Under the pieces are notes generated by a model that saw nothing but the letters and a program-made list of their open reading frames with translations, did not search any database and was not told the origin of the DNA. From Bog-473 sp963828505 (GTDB taxonomy: Bacteria; Actinomycetota; Acidimicrobiia; Acidimicrobiales; RAAP-2), in contig CAWHFM010000007.1 of the NCBI GenBank assembly GCA_963828505.1, forward strand, positions 1-64,000: a stretch of DNA of 64,000 nt. The letters run 5' to 3'. Shown here piece by piece: positions 62,972-64,000 of the stretch. Position 1 is the first letter of the stretch. Each line of letters opens with the position of its first letter. The translations under genes and the position numbers were made by a program.

Positions 62972-64000
62972 GTGCGGGCTCCCATGTCCGCCAGGGTAGC
63001 GAGCACGTCGGCCACGGCCACCCCTCGCACCAGCTCGACGCCATGTGGCCCGTCGAGCACGAACGCCAGGTCCTGTTGCGCCTTCTTGTCGCGCGACATG
63101 AAGGCGACCAGCTCGTGCGGATCGGCGCCGGGCGGGAGGTCCATGGGAAGGTCGTAGCTGCCCACGACGGCGCGGTGCTCCATCACGCGGGCCTGGTCGA
63201 TCCGGCCCAGCCGGCGAGCGAGATGCGCCGCGAAGATCAGGCCGACGGCCACCGCCTCCCCGTGCCGGAGGTCCCACGGATCGGCGGACGCCGCGCCGTC
63301 CTCCCCGCCGTCCGCGCCAGCGCGGCGCCGGGAGATGGAGACTCCTTCGAGGGCGTGGGCCAGGGTGTGCCCGTAGTTGAGGATCACTCGCCGTCCGCCC
63401 TCGCGCTCGTCCTCACCGACCACGGCGGCCTTGATGGCGACGCAGCGGGCCACCTGCTCCTCGATCGGCTGGTCAGGGCTCGGGGCCTCGCCGAGGAAGG
63501 CGTACTTGGCCATTTCGCCCCTTCCGCACGCCCACTCGCGGGCGGGGAGGGTGCCCAGGGTCTCGGTGTCGCAGAGCACGGCTTCGGGCTGCCAGAACGC
63601 ACCGACGAGGTTCTTGCCCTCGGGAAGGTTCACGCCGGTCTTCCCGCCCACCGCCGCGTCGACCTGGGCCAGCAGCGACGTCGCCACGTTCAGGTACGCC
63701 GTCCCGCGGTGATAGGTCGCGGCGGCGAAGCCGGCCACGTCCGTGACGATCCCACCGCCCACGGCGATGACCACGTCCGCCCGCGAGAGGCCCTGGCGGA
63801 CGAACGTCCGGGCGAGGTGCTCCACGGTGGCGAGCGACTTCGACTGCTCGCCGTCCTCCATGAGGCAGAGCTCGTGAGGCACGCCGGCGTCGAACCCGTC
63901 CAGCCATCCGGCGTCGACGATCGCCCGCTGCGTCACCACGGCGGCCAACGTCGCCGACTCCGGCACGAACCGCGCCACCTCGTGACGAACCCCGCGACCG
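62968..64000 (-). CDS. aroB: 3-dehydroquinate synthase, 5' end beyond window
   Basis: The enzyme makes the first ring of the shikimate pathway. GGGIVTDVAGFAAATYHRG, NVATSLLAQVDAAVGGKTG, GEMAKYAFLG and LNYGHTLAHALE are intact. A Gly/Asp/Ala-rich stretch of about 20 residues is inserted between ISRRR and DPWDLRHGEAVA, just before the HGEAV metal site. The upstream frame stays open to the edge (GRGVRHEVARF), so a few N-terminal residues are missing rather than starting at the GTG at 63978. Confidence 0.94.
   Translation of the reverse strand, partial: GRGVRHEVARFVPESATLAAVVTQRAIVDAGWLDGFDAGVPHELCLMEDGEQSKSLATVEHLARTFVRQGLSRADVVIAVGGGIVTDVAGFAAATYHRGTAYLNVATSLLAQVDAAVGGKTGVNLPEGKNLVGAFWQPEAVLCDTETLGTLPAREWACGRGEMAKYAFLGEAPSPDQPIEEQVARCVAIKAAVVGEDEREGGRRVILNYGHTLAHALEGVSISRRRAGADGGEDGAASADPWDLRHGEAVAVGLIFAAHLARRLGRIDQARVMEHRAVVGSYDLPMDLPPGADPHELVAFMSRDKKAQQDLAFVLDGPHGVELVRGVAVADVLATLADMGART

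Overview
The window is a GC-rich chromosomal segment from an actinobacterium. The gene order argC-J-B-D-F-R-G-H behind infC-rpmI-rplT-trmH-pheS-pheT, the run aroB-aroQ-pepQ-efp-nusB-pyrR-B-C-carA-B-pyrD-F-mihF-gmk-rpoZ-coaBC-metK-priA-def-fmt, and a mihF gene and helicase-dead PriA are all actinobacterial hallmarks. A member of the class Acidimicrobiia is my best guess from the 16S sequence and gene content, but that is inference and no database was searched. Almost all housekeeping genes lie on the minus strand, so the text below follows transcription from high to low coordinates.

Right third (about 40.1-64 kb): aroB (cut by the window edge) and aroQ (shikimate pathway), a proline peptidase, efp and nusB, then a complete de novo UMP gene set (pyrR, pyrB, pyrC, carA, carB, pyrD, pyrF) with a PyrR-binding RNA hairpin in front of pyrR. 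There follow mihF, gmk, rpoZ, coaBC, metK, priA, def, fmt, tam and rpe, and an accessory pair (FAD oxidoreductase plus phosphonatase-like HAD hydrolase) that looks like an organophosphonate catabolic module. Successive genes often overlap by GTGA or ATGA.

Middle (about 25-40 kb): ribD-ribBA-ribH behind a strong promoter carrying a TetR-type palindrome, a large secreted protein of unknown function, an alpha/beta hydrolase, a hotdog thioesterase, hisG, a cold-shock-like protein, a TetR regulator with an operator over its own start codon next to a divergent SRPBCC gene, and two tandem paralogues of a secreted 14-blade Vgb-like beta-propeller. This is the most accessory-rich part.

Left (about 1-25 kb): infC (ATC start), rpmI, rplT, an RNA methyltransferase, pheS and pheT, a double-domain GNAT, a frameshifted RCC1-repeat secreted protein, the arginine operon with tandem ARG boxes, a wax ester synthase/DGAT, a 3-methyladenine glycosylase, and an rRNA operon (16S, spacer without tRNA, 23S). 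The 23S gene is interrupted after the E. coli U1923 equivalent by a group I intron encoding a LAGLIDADG homing endonuclease; the intron runs off the left edge. This is the most unusual element in the window.

Caution on sequence quality: metK and carA, both normally essential, each carry a single net +1 frameshift, and the RCC1 gene carries two compensating ones. Assembly indels are the simplest explanation, so other single-base features should be read with that in mind.
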